NCBI GenBank assembly: GCA_025362975.1
Contig: JANYES010000021.1
Coordinates: forward strand, 186,001 to 250,000
Origin: Alphaproteobacteria bacterium
Lineage (GTDB): Bacteria; Pseudomonadota; Alphaproteobacteria; Rickettsiales; SXRF01
Length of the DNA: 64,000 nucleotides
Reading direction: 5' to 3'
The notes beneath the pieces are model-generated. The model was not told the DNA's origin and did no database searches. It saw only the letters and a list, made by a program, of their open reading frames with translations. This document shows positions 1-9,644 of this stretch, in pieces (the first letter of the stretch is position 1; each line of letters begins with the position of its first letter). The translations under genes and the position numbers were made by a program.

Positions 1-422
1 ATCTTTTACTTCATGCAAGCTGCATCAGCATTGGCGGGCGCGGCGTTTTGCTACTCGGCGAATCCGGCAGCGGCAAGTCCGATGTGGCGCTGCGGCTAAT
101 CGAGCGCGGGGCAATTCTGGTATCCGACGATCAGGTCGAAATCCGCGCGAAGGACGGGGCGCTGCACGCGTTTGCACCGAAGACGATCGAGGGCCTGCTG
201 GAGGCGCGCGGCGTGGGCATTTTGAAAGTGCCATGCGTGCAGGATATCGCGCTGGCGCTGGCGGTACGTTTAGTTGCGGCGGAGGCCGTGGAACGCATGC
301 CCGAACCGCAGTTCTTTGATTGCCTTGGTCTGCAACTACCATTACTATCGCTGCATGCATTTGAGCCGTCCATATCAGCCAAGATAGGGATGGCGTTACA
401 AGCGCGGGAAACGATCGTATGA
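1..422 (+). CDS. hprK: HPr kinase/phosphorylase, C-terminal kinase domain (5' end outside window)
   Basis: HprK phosphorylates and dephosphorylates a serine of HPr, coupling PTS state to carbon metabolism. The frame is open from base 3. It begins with a HASCISIGGRGV stretch, followed by the P-loop GESGSGKSD (bases about 57-83) and LVSDDQVEI. This matches the short alphaproteobacterial HprK that keeps only the C-terminal kinase domain. The start codon lies upstream of the window or just at its edge; the TTG at base 48 cannot be the real start because conserved residues precede it. The stop overlaps the rapZ start by 4 bases (ATGA), indicating translational coupling. The substrate HPr is encoded three genes downstream. 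Confidence 0.9.
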   Translation, partial: LLLHASCISIGGRGVLLLGESGSGKSDVALRLIERGAILVSDDQVEIRAKDGALHAFAPKTIEGLLEARGVGILKVPCVQDIALALAVRLVAAEAVERMPEPQFFDCLGLQLPLLSLHAFEPSISAKIGMALQARETIV

Positions 423-1276
423 AACTTGTCCTTATCACCGGCATGTCCGGCGCCGGAAAGTCCGTCGCGCTGAAGTCCCTTGAGGATTGTGGCTTCGAAG
501 CCATCGACAACCTGCCGCTGGCGTTTTTGCCGCCGCTGGTGCTTTCACAAGCGACGACGCGCAATCTGGTCGTCGGTTCCGATATCCGCAGCCGTGATTT
601 CTCGGCAGAAACTTTCATCGACACCATCACCCCGCTGCGTAACAACCCCGACATCGAATTCAGCATGCTGTTTCTGGATAGCGACGACGAAATCCTGCGC
701 CGCCGCTACACCGAGACCCGCCGCCGCCATCCGCTCACCGTCGACCGCCCCGTGCTGGATGGCATCCGCCATGAGCGCGAACTGGTGGAAAAACTCCGCG
801 CGGTCTCCGACAAGGTCATCGACACCAGCGAGCTGGAAGCCGCCGATTTACGCAAACTCATCACCGCATACTACGCCAGCGAAGAACGGCATTTATCCGT
901 GGTGCTCACGTCATTTTCCTTCAAAGGCGGCCTGCCGCGCGACGCGGATATCGTATTCGACGTGCGCTTCCTGAAAAACCCCCATTACGACTCGAGCCTG
1001 CGCCCGCTCAACGGCTTAAACAAGGCCGTCGGCGATTACATCGAATCCGACCGCGATTTTGCGTATTTCTACGGCAAGCTGACCGATCTTTTAAAACCGC
1101 TATTGCCGCGCTATCTCGAAGAAGGAAAGAATTACCTCACCATCGCTGTGGGCTGCACGGGCGGGAAGCACCGCTCGGTGTACATGGTGCAAAAGCTCGG
1201 TGCATTTTTAGAAACGAGCGGGTATAAAGTCACCTTACGTCACAGGGATCTGGTGCAAGACCTCGCCAACGCCTGA
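419..1276 (+). CDS. rapZ: RNase adapter/nucleotide-binding protein RapZ
   Basis: RapZ is a P-loop nucleotide-binding protein; in enterobacteria it guides RNase E to the GlmZ small RNA and controls glucosamine-6-phosphate synthesis. The 285-residue product has the usual length. It shows an N-terminal Walker A (GMSGAGKS, residues 8-15) and the C-terminal signature GCTGGKHRSV of the RapZ family. ATG overlaps the hprK stop. Its position between hprK and the PTS genes is typical of alphaproteobacteria. Whether it acts on an sRNA here is unknown; glmM (29.2 kb) is the only amino-sugar gene in the window. Confidence 0.93.
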   Translation: MKLVLITGMSGAGKSVALKSLEDCGFEAIDNLPLAFLPPLVLSQATTRNLVVGSDIRSRDFSAETFIDTITPLRNNPDIEFSMLFLDSDDEILRRRYTETRRRHPLTVDRPVLDGIRHERELVEKLRAVSDKVIDTSELEAADLRKLITAYYASEERHLSVVLTSFSFKGGLPRDADIVFDVRFLKNPHYDSSLRPLNGLNKAVGDYIESDRDFAYFYGKLTDLLKPLLPRYLEEGKNYLTIAVGCTGGKHRSVYMVQKLGAFLETSGYKVTLRHRDLVQDLANA

Positions 1277-1300
1277 TACCATTATAAAAAGGAAATAGTC

Positions 1301-1705
1301 ATGATCGGTGTTGTTGTCGTTACCCACGGAAAGCTTGCGGAAGCCTTTATTTCAGTCACCGAACATGTCGTCGGCAAGCAAGCACAGATGGTCGCCATCG
1401 GCATCGAGCCGCAGGATGATTCGGATAGCTGCCGCGAGCAGATCCTGCAAGCGATCAAAGCGGTCGATACCGGCGCGGGCGTGGTCATCCTTACCGATAT
1501 GTTCGGCGGCACCCCTTCGAACCTTGCCATTTCAGTGATGAAGGAAGAGGGCGTGGAAGTGATTGCTGGCGTCAACCTGCCGATGATGATCAAGCTGGCA
1601 AGCGTGCGCGCCACCGCGCCGCTGGAAGACGCGGTCAATCAAGCGCAGGACGCGGCGCGCAAATACATCAACGTGGCCGGAAACCTGCTGGCCAATAAAG
1701 GGTAG
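1301..1705 (+). CDS. PTS EIIA component, mannose family
   Basis: A 134-residue single-domain EIIA of the mannose (Man) family. The N-terminus MIGVVVVTHGKLAEAF places the expected phosphoacceptor histidine at position 9 (THG), and DMFGGTPSN is a family motif. A Shine-Dalgarno-like AAGGA lies 9-13 bases upstream of the ATG. No membrane EIIB/EIIC partners occur nearby, so this is likely a regulatory EIIA of the nitrogen/carbon PTS as in other alphaproteobacteria rather than a sugar importer. HPr follows 2 bases downstream and is the presumed phosphate donor. Confidence 0.9.
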   Translation: MIGVVVVTHGKLAEAFISVTEHVVGKQAQMVAIGIEPQDDSDSCREQILQAIKAVDTGAGVVILTDMFGGTPSNLAISVMKEEGVEVIAGVNLPMMIKLASVRATAPLEDAVNQAQDAARKYINVAGNLLANKG

Positions 1706-1707
1706 TT

Positions 1708-2001
1708 ATGGCTGCTGAACTTGTCGCCGAGATTATCAATAAACGCGGGCTGCACGCCCGCGCAGCCGCGAAATTCGTGAAAGTCGTAACTGCCCACGCA
1801 GCACAGGTGAGCGTCATCAAGCTCGGCAGCGGCAGCGAAGAAAACTCTCCCCCCGTCGGCGGGTCTTCCATACTCGGATTGATGATGCTAGGCGCGGATC
1901 CGGGTTCCAAGCTTTACATTTCAGCAACCGATTCGCAGGCGGATGATGTCATCAAAGCGCTCAAAGAGCTTATCGAAAACAGGTTCGGCGAAGATGAGTA
2001 A
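1708..2001 (+). CDS. ptsH: HPr phosphocarrier protein
   Basis: HPr carries phosphate from enzyme I (not in this window) to EIIA. The 97-residue protein has the His phosphorylation site in RGLHARA (His16) and the HprK target loop [10 protein letters not shown] with Ser54 corresponding to the classical regulatory serine. The presence of HprK upstream agrees with the conserved serine. The last 8 bases overlap the start of the acetyl-CoA synthetase gene, so translation of the two is probably coupled. It could equally be called the NPr/PtsO-type carrier. Confidence 0.93.
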   Translation: MAAELVAEIINKRGLHARAAAKFVKVVTAHAAQVSVIKLGSGSEENSPPVGGSSILGLMMLGADPGSKLYISATDSQADDVIKALKELIENRFGEDE

Positions 2002-3943
2002 CGACGAAACAGTTATCCCGGTTTCTTCAGAATGGGCCAAAAACGCGCTGGTCAACGGCGAGCGTTATCGCAACTGGTATGCGCAATCACTGAATGAACC
2101 GGATGTGTTCTGGGCGAAGGAGGCACAAGCGTTTTCATGGAAGAAAACATGGGACCGGGTGAAGAACACGCGCTTCGAAGCGCCGGTTTCCATAAAATGG
2201 TTTGAAGGCGGCAAGCTTAACATCACGGAAAACTGCCTTGACCGGCACCTCGCGATGAACGGCGATCAGGTGGCCTATATCTGGGAAGGCGACAGCCCGA
2301 GCGAATCGAAAAAGATCACCTACAAGGAGCTGCACGCGCAGGTCTGCCGCCTCGCCAACGTGCTCAAAAGCCACGGCGTGAAGAAAGGTGACCGTATTAC
2401 CATTTACATGCCGATGATTCCAGAAGCCGCAGTAGCGATGCTGGCCACGGCGCGCATCGGCGCGGTGCATTCAGTGGTGTTCGGCGGATTTTCGGCGGAT
2501 GCGCTGCGCGGACGCATCGAAGATTGCCACAGCAAAATCGTAATTACGACCGATGAAGGCCTGCGCGGCGGTAAAAAAGTCCCGCTGAAAGCCAATGTGG
2601 ATGAGGCGTTGCGCGCGATGGGCAAGGATTCGCCTGTGACGCGCGTCATCGTGACCAAACGCACCGGCGGGCCGGTCGCGTGGGACGGCAAGCGCGACGT
2701 GTGGTATCATGACGAGCTGGCGAAAGTGTCGCCGGAATGCATCGCTGAGGTGATGGATGCTGAAGATCCGCTGTTCATTCTTTACACATCAGGGTCCACG
2801 GGCAAGCCAAAGGGCGTGCTGCATACCATCGCGGGGTATATGATCTGGGCGTCGGTAACGCATAAATACACGTTCGATTACAAGCCGGGCGATATTTTCT
2901 GGTGCACGGCAGATGTGGGCTGGGTGACGGGGCACACGTACTGCGTGTACGGCCCGCTGCTGAACGCCGCCACCATCCTACTTTACGAAGGTATCCCGAC
3001 TTACCCCGATTGCGGGCGTTTCTGGCAGGTGATCGATAAACATCAGGTCACGATTTTCCACACCGCGCCCACCGCCATACGCTCGCTGATGCGCGAAGGT
3101 GTTGAAGCTATCAAAAAAACTTCGCGCAAATCGCTGCGCCTTATCGGCAGCGTCGGCGAACCTATCAATCCCGAAGCGTGGCTATGGTACTGGCGCAATG
3201 TCGGCGACAAGCGCTGCCCGGTTGTCGACACATGGTGGCAGACCGAAACCGGCGGCAACATGATCACCCCCCTTCCCGGCGCCACCGATTTAAAGCCCGG
3301 CTCGGCCACACTGCCTTTCTTCGGCGTGAAACCCGTCATTACCAACCAGCAAGGCGTCATACTCGACGGTGTGTGCGAAGGAATGCTGTGCATCAACGAT
3401 TCATGGCCAGGGCAAGCCCGCACCATTTACGGCGACCATGAGCGCTTTGAGCAAACCTATTTCAGCCAGGTTCCGGGCATGTACTTTACTGGCGACGGCG
3501 CCAAGCGTGACGGTGATGGCTATTATTGGATTACGGGTCGTATCGACGACGTGTTGAACGTGGCTGGCCACCGCCTAGGCACCGCCGAGATCGAAAGCGC
3601 GCTGGTGGCCCACAAAGACGTGGCGGAAGCCGCCGTCGTCGGTTTCCCGCATGATATAAAGGGACAAGGCATTTACGCCTACGTCACACTCAACCAAGGC
3701 GTCATCGAGGCCGAAACTCTGCTCAAGGAACTGATCCAGTGGGTCCGCCACCAGATCAGCCCCATCGCTACGCCGGATGTCATCCATTTCACCCCCGCCC
3801 TCCCCAAAACCCGCTCCGGCAAGATCATGCGCCGCATCCTGCGCAAAATCGCCGAAGGCGATACGTCCAATTTGGGCGATACCTCTACCCTTACAAATCC
3901 CGAGATCGTTCAGCAGCTTATCGACACCAAGCGCAAGGCCTGA
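1994..3943 (+). CDS. acsA: Acetyl-CoA synthetase (acetate-CoA ligase)
   Basis: AMP-forming enzyme that converts acetate, ATP and CoA to acetyl-CoA in the cytosol. The ATG at 1994 gives 649 residues, the family length, and replaces a longer in-frame ATG at 1943 that would sit deep inside HPr. Visible motifs: the adenylation loop [12 protein letters not shown], the hinge region [13 protein letters not shown], and the C-terminal TRSGKIMRR containing the lysine that is acetylated to switch the enzyme off. Coupling of acs to HPr suggests that acetate activation is co-expressed with the PTS regulatory proteins. About 200 bases without a gene follow the stop. Confidence 0.95.
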   Translation: MSNDETVIPVSSEWAKNALVNGERYRNWYAQSLNEPDVFWAKEAQAFSWKKTWDRVKNTRFEAPVSIKWFEGGKLNITENCLDRHLAMNGDQVAYIWEGDSPSESKKITYKELHAQVCRLANVLKSHGVKKGDRITIYMPMIPEAAVAMLATARIGAVHSVVFGGFSADALRGRIEDCHSKIVITTDEGLRGGKKVPLKANVDEALRAMGKDSPVTRVIVTKRTGGPVAWDGKRDVWYHDELAKVSPECIAEVMDAEDPLFILYTSGSTGKPKGVLHTIAGYMIWASVTHKYTFDYKPGDIFWCTADVGWVTGHTYCVYGPLLNAATILLYEGIPTYPDCGRFWQVIDKHQVTIFHTAPTAIRSLMREGVEAIKKTSRKSLRLIGSVGEPINPEAWLWYWRNVGDKRCPVVDTWWQTETGGNMITPLPGATDLKPGSATLPFFGVKPVITNQQGVILDGVCEGMLCINDSWPGQARTIYGDHERFEQTYFSQVPGMYFTGDGAKRDGDGYYWITGRIDDVLNVAGHRLGTAEIESALVAHKDVAEAAVVGFPHDIKGQGIYAYVTLNQGVIEAETLLKELIQWVRHQISPIATPDVIHFTPALPKTRSGKIMRRILRKIAEGDTSNLGDTSTLTNPEIVQQLIDTKRKA

Positions 3944-4140
3944 ACTTTAAAAAAACGCTTTCATACTAAGCGAATTGCGCCAAAAAATTTGCTCATCTTA
4001 GAGCCGAAAAATGTCAGCGCTTAAGCCTTGTCCCATTTTCCCGTCCGAATAGTAACGAAGCTATCCCGCTGTTTACTAAATCTTAGTGTTTCTGATGAAT
4101 AGTGTAGGGTGACGTTAAAGCAATAAGATGTATGGAATAA

Positions 4141-4791
4141 ATGATGCAAGAAGAACTATTGATGGCGGAGCTGCTGTGCACACGTCTTTGCCATGACCTG
4201 ACTGGCCCGATCGGCGCGGTGAATAACGGCGCGGAATTTTTGAGCGAAGAAGGTTTCAACCTTCAAGGACAGGCGATTGAGCTGATCACGTCGAGCGCGT
4301 TTTCGGCGGTGGCGCGGTTGCAATATTATCGCATGGCGTACGGCAAAGTGCGCGATCATGGCGAGGCCAGCCTTGCCGATAAACAAAAACTCGCGGCGGA
4401 TTTCTTTGCCGACACGAAGATCACCCTCGACTGGCCGGATAACCACACCGACGCGGTGGGCGTTTCCATCAGCCTGAAAATGTCGCGGTTGATTTTCAAT
4501 CTGCTGATCGTTGCAGCCGCCACTCTGATTCGCGGCGGCTCGATTGCGGTTCGCATCATGCAAGACGAGAAGGAAAGCAAGATCGTGACGTTCAAGGTGC
4601 AGGGTACCAACCTGAAATGGGACGATGAAATCGATTCCGTCTTCGCTGGCAAGGTAACGCCCGCCCAGCTGACGCCAAAGAATGTACAGACGTATTTGAC
4701 GAAGCGCTTTATCGAAGATCTGAATGCAAGCTTTACGCATAAAGTTGACGGCGAAACACTAGAAATGAAAGTCGTTCAAACGAACGGCTAG
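4141..4791 (+). CDS. chpT: ChpT-type histidine phosphotransferase
   Basis: A 216-residue protein with the ChpT signature LCHDLTGPIGAVNNG; His18 is the expected phosphoacceptor. ChpT is a dimeric, histidine-kinase-like protein that has lost ATP hydrolysis and relays phosphate from CckA to CtrA and CpdR in alphaproteobacteria. The C-terminal half is a degenerate ATPase-like fold without N/G boxes. It is the first gene of a run that continues into cheA with a 13-base gap, so it may serve CheA signalling, the CtrA pathway, or both. A GGA Shine-Dalgarno precedes tandem ATG codons at 4141 and 4144. Confidence 0.85.
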   Translation: MMQEELLMAELLCTRLCHDLTGPIGAVNNGAEFLSEEGFNLQGQAIELITSSAFSAVARLQYYRMAYGKVRDHGEASLADKQKLAADFFADTKITLDWPDNHTDAVGVSISLKMSRLIFNLLIVAAATLIRGGSIAVRIMQDEKESKIVTFKVQGTNLKWDDEIDSVFAGKVTPAQLTPKNVQTYLTKRFIEDLNASFTHKVDGETLEMKVVQTNG

Positions 4792-4804
4792 AAATGGCGA
4801 TGCA

Positions 4805-7672
4805 ATGGATGACCTGATTAGTGAATTCATTACGGAATCAACCGAAAACCTGGCAACGCTGGATTCGGAGTTGGTGAAACTTGAGCAGAATCCCAACGAT
4901 TCGGTAATTCTTGGCAATATTTTCCGTATGATGCACACCATCAAGGGCACCTGCGGGTTCCTTGGTTTGCCGCGCCTTGAAAGCGTGGCGCATGCCGGGG
5001 AAAACGTTCTCGGCAAAATCCGCGATAAAGAGCTGGAAGCCACGCCGCAAGCCATCACCCTCATTCTTGAATCGCTCGACACCATCAAGGGGCTGATCGA
5101 TTATCTCGACGAAAAAGGCGAAGAACAGGCAGGCGAAGACAGCGCGCTGATCGGCCGCCTCAATCATTATGCCGATACCGGCACCGTGCTCGGCGAAGCG
5201 CCTCCTGCCGCGTATATACCTACCCCTGTGGCCGAAGCTGGGCCCGCTCCGGCAGATAACGGGGTGGTCAACCACGCCGATAACAACAATTTCCCGCATT
5301 TCAAAGGCGAAGACGATCCGATTATCAAGGAAGCCTTAGAAAAAATGGCGGCTGACGAAGCGCGCAAAGCGGCGGAAGTCAACGGCGGCGCGCCAGTAGC
5401 AAATCCTGCCGATAATAGCAATTTCCCGCATTTTAAAGGCGAAGACGATCCGGTCATTAAAGAAGCTCTGGAAAAAATGGCTCTGACAGCCAAAGCACCA
5501 GCCGCCGCACCTGCACCGCAGGCAGCTAAACCTGTCGAAAAACCTGCCGCTAAACCGGCGGCGAAAGCCGATGACGGCGAAGCCAAGGAAGGCGGCGCCG
5601 GTGGCGCCAACCAATCCATCCGCGTGAACATCGACGTGCTGGAAACGCTGATGCAGATGGTGAGCGAACTCGTGCTCACCCGCAACCAGCTGATGCAGAT
5701 CGTTCGCACGAAAGAAGACAAGGATTTCATGACGCCGCTGCAGCAGCTGTCACATATCACGACGGAATTGCAGGACGGTGTGATGAAAACCCGCATGCAG
5801 CCGATTGGTAACGCATGGTCGAAATTCCCGCGTTTGATTCGCGATTTATCGAATGACCTCGGCAAGAAAATCGACCTAAAAATGGTCGGCGCCGAAACTG
5901 AACTCGACCGGCAATTGCTCGAAGTCATCAAAGATCCCCTGACGCACATGGTGCGAAACTCCTGCGACCACGGGCTGGAAACGCCCGCTGAGCGCGTGAT
6001 TGCGGGCAAACCAGAAACCGGCACGGTCATTCTCAGCGCCTATCACGAAGGCGGGCACATCATCATCGAAATCAAGGATGACGGGCGCGGCATCAATATT
6101 GACCGCGTGAAAGCAAAAGCCGTTTCCAGCGGTGTCGCCACCGAAGCGCAGCTGGAAGCCATGACGGATAAACAGATCGCGCAGTTCATTTTCGCACCCG
6201 GTTTCTCGACGGCGGAAAAAGTGACGAGCGTGTCTGGCCGCGGCGTGGGCATGGACGTGGTCAAAACCAACATCGAAAAAATCGGCGGCACGCTGGACCT
6301 CGATTCGGTCTGGGGCAAAGGCTCGCAGGTGAGTATCAAAATTCCGCTGACGCTGGCCATCGTGTCGGTATTGCTGGTGGAAGTGCAGGGCCAGAAATTC
6401 GCGATTCCGCAGATCAACGTGCTGGAGCTCGTGCGCGTTTCACCGACGGCGGAGCTGAAGGTGGAAACAATCAACAGCAAGCCTGTGCTGCGCCTGCGCA
6501 ACAAGCTGGTGCCGCTGGCGGTGCTATCGGAAATCCTTGGCGCCGCCCCGGATCTGGAAAAATTGCTCACGCGTGAACTGTATGTCGCGGTCTGCCGCGT
6601 CGGCGGTTACGATTTTGGAATTCTGGTTGAGCGCGTGTACGATACGGAGGAAATCGTGGTGAAACCCGTGCCGAGCATCCTTAAGCACCTCAACGTTTAC
6701 GCGGGTAACACCATTCTTGGCGACGGTAGCGTGATCATGATTCTGGACCCGAACGGTGTCGCCAAATCGATCAGCAACGCCGACCTGCATGAGCATGCGG
6801 CTAGCACGGTAACGGCCAAAGACATGTCGGAAAGCGGCGCACTGGTTGGCTTCTTGCTCTTCTCCACCGGCAAGGGGGCGCCAAAATCCGTGCCGCTGGA
6901 ACTGGTATCACGCCTTGAAGAAATCGAAGTCAGCAGCATAGAAATTGCCGGTGACAGGCCGGTCGTGCAGTACCGCGACGAGCTGATGCGCTTGATTACG
7001 CTCAATGACGATTTCGAACTGCCGACGAGCGGCGCTGTGGATGTTATCGTGTTTAGCTATGACAAAAAAGTCATCGGGCTTGTGGTCAAGGAAATCATCG
7101 ACATCGTGTACACCAGTTTTGCCATCAAGATCAGCAGTTCCGAAGCTAAGAGCCAGGGTTGCTTTGGTAGCATGGTCGTTGCCGGTAAGAGCACGGACGT
7201 GATCGACGTGGGTTATTTCCTCTCGGATATGGTCGAAAGCGCCGTCAGCGACCATAACGGCATCAGCAAAAACCGCGCCGCGGAATGCAAGGTACTACTC
7301 GTCGAAGACAGCCCGTTCTTCCGCAACCTGACCGTCCCGTTCCTCGCTTCGGTCGGTTATAAAGTTACCACCGCCGACAGCGCCGAAGACGCGCTGGAAG
7401 TGTTGCAGCAGCACAACTCGAAATTCGACATGATCATCACTGACATCGAAATGCCGGGCATGGATGGGTTTGCCTTTGCGGAACTGTGCCGAAATTCGCC
7501 CAAAACCGGGCATATCCCGATCATCGCCTACACCGCTACGATCAGCGAAGCGACGCTCAAGCGCAGCCGCAGCATCGGCCTGAACGATTGCATCGTGAAG
7601 ACCGACCGCACGGGGCTATTGGAATCCGTCTCCCATTGTTTAGTGGGTGACATGCCGGCAGTGAGGCACTAA
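4805..7672 (+). CDS. cheA: Hybrid chemotaxis histidine kinase CheA with C-terminal receiver
   Basis: CheA of 955 residues, longer than the usual 650-750. Domains in order: Hpt (P1) with phosphoacceptor His44 in MHTIKGT; an Ala/Pro-rich linker (about 130-268) holding two copies of a 25-residue motif; P3 dimerisation from about 269; HATPase with N box MVRNSCDHGLE, DDGRGI and GRGVGMDVV; a CheW-like P5; a second, weaker CheW-like segment (about 690-820); and a receiver (about 828-945) with phosphoacceptor Asp880 in TDIEMPG. The receiver suggests internal phosphate sink or hybrid signalling. The stop TAA overlaps the cheW ATG by one base. Confidence 0.95.
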   Translation: MDDLISEFITESTENLATLDSELVKLEQNPNDSVILGNIFRMMHTIKGTCGFLGLPRLESVAHAGENVLGKIRDKELEATPQAITLILESLDTIKGLIDYLDEKGEEQAGEDSALIGRLNHYADTGTVLGEAPPAAYIPTPVAEAGPAPADNGVVNHADNNNFPHFKGEDDPIIKEALEKMAADEARKAAEVNGGAPVANPADNSNFPHFKGEDDPVIKEALEKMALTAKAPAAAPAPQAAKPVEKPAAKPAAKADDGEAKEGGAGGANQSIRVNIDVLETLMQMVSELVLTRNQLMQIVRTKEDKDFMTPLQQLSHITTELQDGVMKTRMQPIGNAWSKFPRLIRDLSNDLGKKIDLKMVGAETELDRQLLEVIKDPLTHMVRNSCDHGLETPAERVIAGKPETGTVILSAYHEGGHIIIEIKDDGRGINIDRVKAKAVSSGVATEAQLEAMTDKQIAQFIFAPGFSTAEKVTSVSGRGVGMDVVKTNIEKIGGTLDLDSVWGKGSQVSIKIPLTLAIVSVLLVEVQGQKFAIPQINVLELVRVSPTAELKVETINSKPVLRLRNKLVPLAVLSEILGAAPDLEKLLTRELYVAVCRVGGYDFGILVERVYDTEEIVVKPVPSILKHLNVYAGNTILGDGSVIMILDPNGVAKSISNADLHEHAASTVTAKDMSESGALVGFLLFSTGKGAPKSVPLELVSRLEEIEVSSIEIAGDRPVVQYRDELMRLITLNDDFELPTSGAVDVIVFSYDKKVIGLVVKEIIDIVYTSFAIKISSSEAKSQGCFGSMVVAGKSTDVIDVGYFLSDMVESAVSDHNGISKNRAAECKVLLVEDSPFFRNLTVPFLASVGYKVTTADSAEDALEVLQQHNSKFDMIITDIEMPGMDGFAFAELCRNSPKTGHIPIIAYTATISEATLKRSRSIGLNDCIVKTDRTGLLESVSHCLVGDMPAVRH
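5276..5482 (+). repeat. Duplicated 75-bp motif within the CheA linker
   Basis: Bases 5276-5350 and 5408-5482 encode residues 158-182 and 202-226 of CheA. The two 25-residue units match at 23 positions; the shared core is NFPHFKGEDDP followed by IKEALEKMA. The DNA differs at several third codon positions, so the copies are conserved at protein level rather than freshly duplicated. They sit in the disordered region where P2, the CheY/CheB docking domain, normally lies. Confidence 0.9.
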
Positions 7673-8133
7673 TGCAAGCGAACATATCCATGATCCGCGT
7701 TGAAAACGAAGTCGAAAGCAAGATGTACGTCACCATGCGTGTCGACAGGCAGCTGTTCGGCATTGAAGTCCGCAACGTGCGCGACGTGCTGCGCCAGCAG
7801 AAAATCACACCCATTCCGCTCGCACCGCCGGAAATTGCCGGTTCGCTGAACCTGCGCGGCCGCATTGTGACCGTGATCGATTTGCGCAAACGTTTACAGC
7901 TCGGCGAAAAGACGACGCCCGGCGAAAACACGTTCGTGGTGATCGAACAAAAAGGCGAGCTATACAGCCTGATGATCGACAGCGTGTCGGAAGTGTTGAC
8001 GATTCCGAGCGCAGAAATTGAAAAAACGCCCGCCAATCTCGGCCTGACGTGGAAAGATATCGCCACCGGGATTCACAAACTGCCTGACGAGCTGATTGTT
8101 CTTGTCGATGTCCAAGCACTGTTAAGGTTATAA
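7672..8133 (+). CDS. cheW: Chemotaxis coupling protein CheW
   Basis: A 153-residue SH3-like adaptor that links CheA to chemoreceptors at the inner membrane. Typical CheW elements are visible: FGIEVRNVRDVLR, the APPEIAGSLNLRGRIVTVIDL block, and VDSVSEVL-like (IDSVSEVLTIP). The ATG overlaps the cheA stop (TAATG) and the gene is followed 3 bases later by cheY, so it is part of one translationally linked operon. No chemoreceptor gene is present in this window, so receptors must be encoded elsewhere. Confidence 0.95.
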   Translation: MQANISMIRVENEVESKMYVTMRVDRQLFGIEVRNVRDVLRQQKITPIPLAPPEIAGSLNLRGRIVTVIDLRKRLQLGEKTTPGENTFVVIEQKGELYSLMIDSVSEVLTIPSAEIEKTPANLGLTWKDIATGIHKLPDELIVLVDVQALLRL

Positions 8134-8136
8134 ATC

Positions 8137-8502
8137 ATGCCATCCTGTCTCATTGTCGATGATTCTAAAGTCGTGCGCAAGCTGGAGCGCCGCATCATGG
8201 AAGAACTCGGGTTCACCATTTCCGAAGCCGAAGATGGCCAAAAAGCAGTGGAATTCTGCACCACGCAGAAACCCGACCTGATCCTGCTCGACTGGCACAT
8301 GCCGGTGATGGATGGGCTGGAGTTCCTCAAGGCGCTGCGCGCTATGCCGGACGGGGCGAAACCCAAAGTATTATTCTGCACGACCGAAAGCGAAATGAGC
8401 CACATCATCGAAGCGATGAGCTGCGGCGCGGATGAATACGTCATGAAACCTTTCGACGCCAGCATTATCCGGGGCAAGCTTGAACAAATAAATATGCTTT
8501 AA
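8137..8502 (+). CDS. cheY: Single-domain response regulator CheY
   Basis: A 121-residue stand-alone receiver. The acidic pair Asp8/Asp9, phosphoacceptor Asp52 in LLDWHMPVMDG, Thr in CTTES and Lys in VMKPFDA are all present, so it should be phosphorylated by CheA. CheY classically binds the flagellar switch; no flagellar gene is in view, so whether the output is a flagellum or another motility system cannot be told. It lies between cheW and cheB in the operon. Confidence 0.93.
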   Translation: MPSCLIVDDSKVVRKLERRIMEELGFTISEAEDGQKAVEFCTTQKPDLILLDWHMPVMDGLEFLKALRAMPDGAKPKVLFCTTESEMSHIIEAMSCGADEYVMKPFDASIIRGKLEQINML

Positions 8503-8522
8503 TTTCCATCAGCGAGCCTTCC

Positions 8523-9644
8523 ATGACAATTTCTGTTTTGCTTGTTGATGATTCGGCGATTATTCGCGGCCTGATGAACAAGGCCTTGAGCGAAAATCCA
8601 TCCATCGTGATCGTCGGCTCCGCCTCCAATGGCTTGCAGGCGATCCAGATGGCCAAAGAGCTACTACCGAAAATTATCATCCTCGATATCGAAATGCCGG
8701 TCATGGATGGCATCACGGCCCTGCCGGAATTGCTGAAAACGGCGCCGGGTAGCAAAATCATCATGTCCTCCACCCTCACCTCGCGCAACGCGTCGATCAG
8801 TATGCAGGCTTTATCGCTGGGCGCTACGGATTATCTCGCCAAGCCTTCGGCGCGCACCGGCGAGGAAGTGCAGCAGTTTTATTTCGAGCTGATCAATAAA
8901 ATCCTTGCGCTTGGCGGCGCCCCGCCCGCGACGACTCTTCATGCCACGGCCGCTCCCGCGCAAGCTGCCAAACCTATAGCCGCTGCGCCCTTACCGCCTA
9001 AGGTGGATGCCAAGCCGGTTCCCAAGCTTAATCCCGGCGAACGCCTGAACCCGATGGGCGTAACCGCCCTTGCCATCGCATCATCGACCGGCGGCCCACA
9101 GGCGCTGTTGTCGTTGTTTACGCAGTTGCAGGGCAAGCTCAATAATATTCCGATTTTCATTACGCAGCACATGCCGCCGACCTTCACCACGATTCTGGCG
9201 GAACATATCACCAAAACCGGGAACCGCCCCTGCACCGAAGGCAAAAACGGCGAAGAAGTGGTCAACGGCCACGTCTATCTCGCGCCGGGGGATTACCACA
9301 TGGTGATGGAAAAAAATGGCGCAGGTAAAACGATTGTAACACTCAACAAAAATCCGCAGGAAAACTTCTGCCGCCCGGCGGCCGACCCGATGCTCCGCTC
9401 GCTTAGCGCCATTTACGGCAGCCATCTTGCGGTGGTGGTTCTGACAGGCATGGGACAAGACGGGATGGAAGGCGCTAAAGTCGTCGTCAATAACGGCGGC
9501 GGCGTGATCGCGCAGGATGAAGCTAGTTGCGTGGTATACGGCATGCCAAAGGCCATCGTGGAGCACAAGCTATGCAAAGCGGTGCTACCGCTGAACGATA
9601 TCGCGCCATTTCTGATTCAACAGATAGACAGGATTGGCGGATGA
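8523..9644 (+). CDS. cheB: Chemotaxis methylesterase/glutamine deamidase CheB
   Basis: CheB removes methyl groups from chemoreceptors for adaptation. The 373-residue protein has an N-terminal receiver (Asp55 in ILDIEMPVMDG), a Pro/Ala-rich linker (about 140-170), and a C-terminal esterase with the catalytic Ser188 in IASSTGGP, His in QHMPP and Asp in GMGQDG. The length matches the family. The stop overlaps the cheR ATG by 4 bases (ATGA). Confidence 0.95.
   Translation: MTISVLLVDDSAIIRGLMNKALSENPSIVIVGSASNGLQAIQMAKELLPKIIILDIEMPVMDGITALPELLKTAPGSKIIMSSTLTSRNASISMQALSLGATDYLAKPSARTGEEVQQFYFELINKILALGGAPPATTLHATAAPAQAAKPIAAAPLPPKVDAKPVPKLNPGERLNPMGVTALAIASSTGGPQALLSLFTQLQGKLNNIPIFITQHMPPTFTTILAEHITKTGNRPCTEGKNGEEVVNGHVYLAPGDYHMVMEKNGAGKTIVTLNKNPQENFCRPAADPMLRSLSAIYGSHLAVVVLTGMGQDGMEGAKVVVNNGGGVIAQDEASCVVYGMPKAIVEHKLCKAVLPLNDIAPFLIQQIDRIGG

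Noticed and set aside
3944-4140. CtrA box or small gene in the acsA-chpT gap
   Set aside because: No TTAA-N7-TTAA match and only a 13-codon frame; nothing supportable.
5167-6030. 287-codon minus-strand frame within cheA
   Set aside because: Antisense of the linker and P3/P4 domains of CheA.
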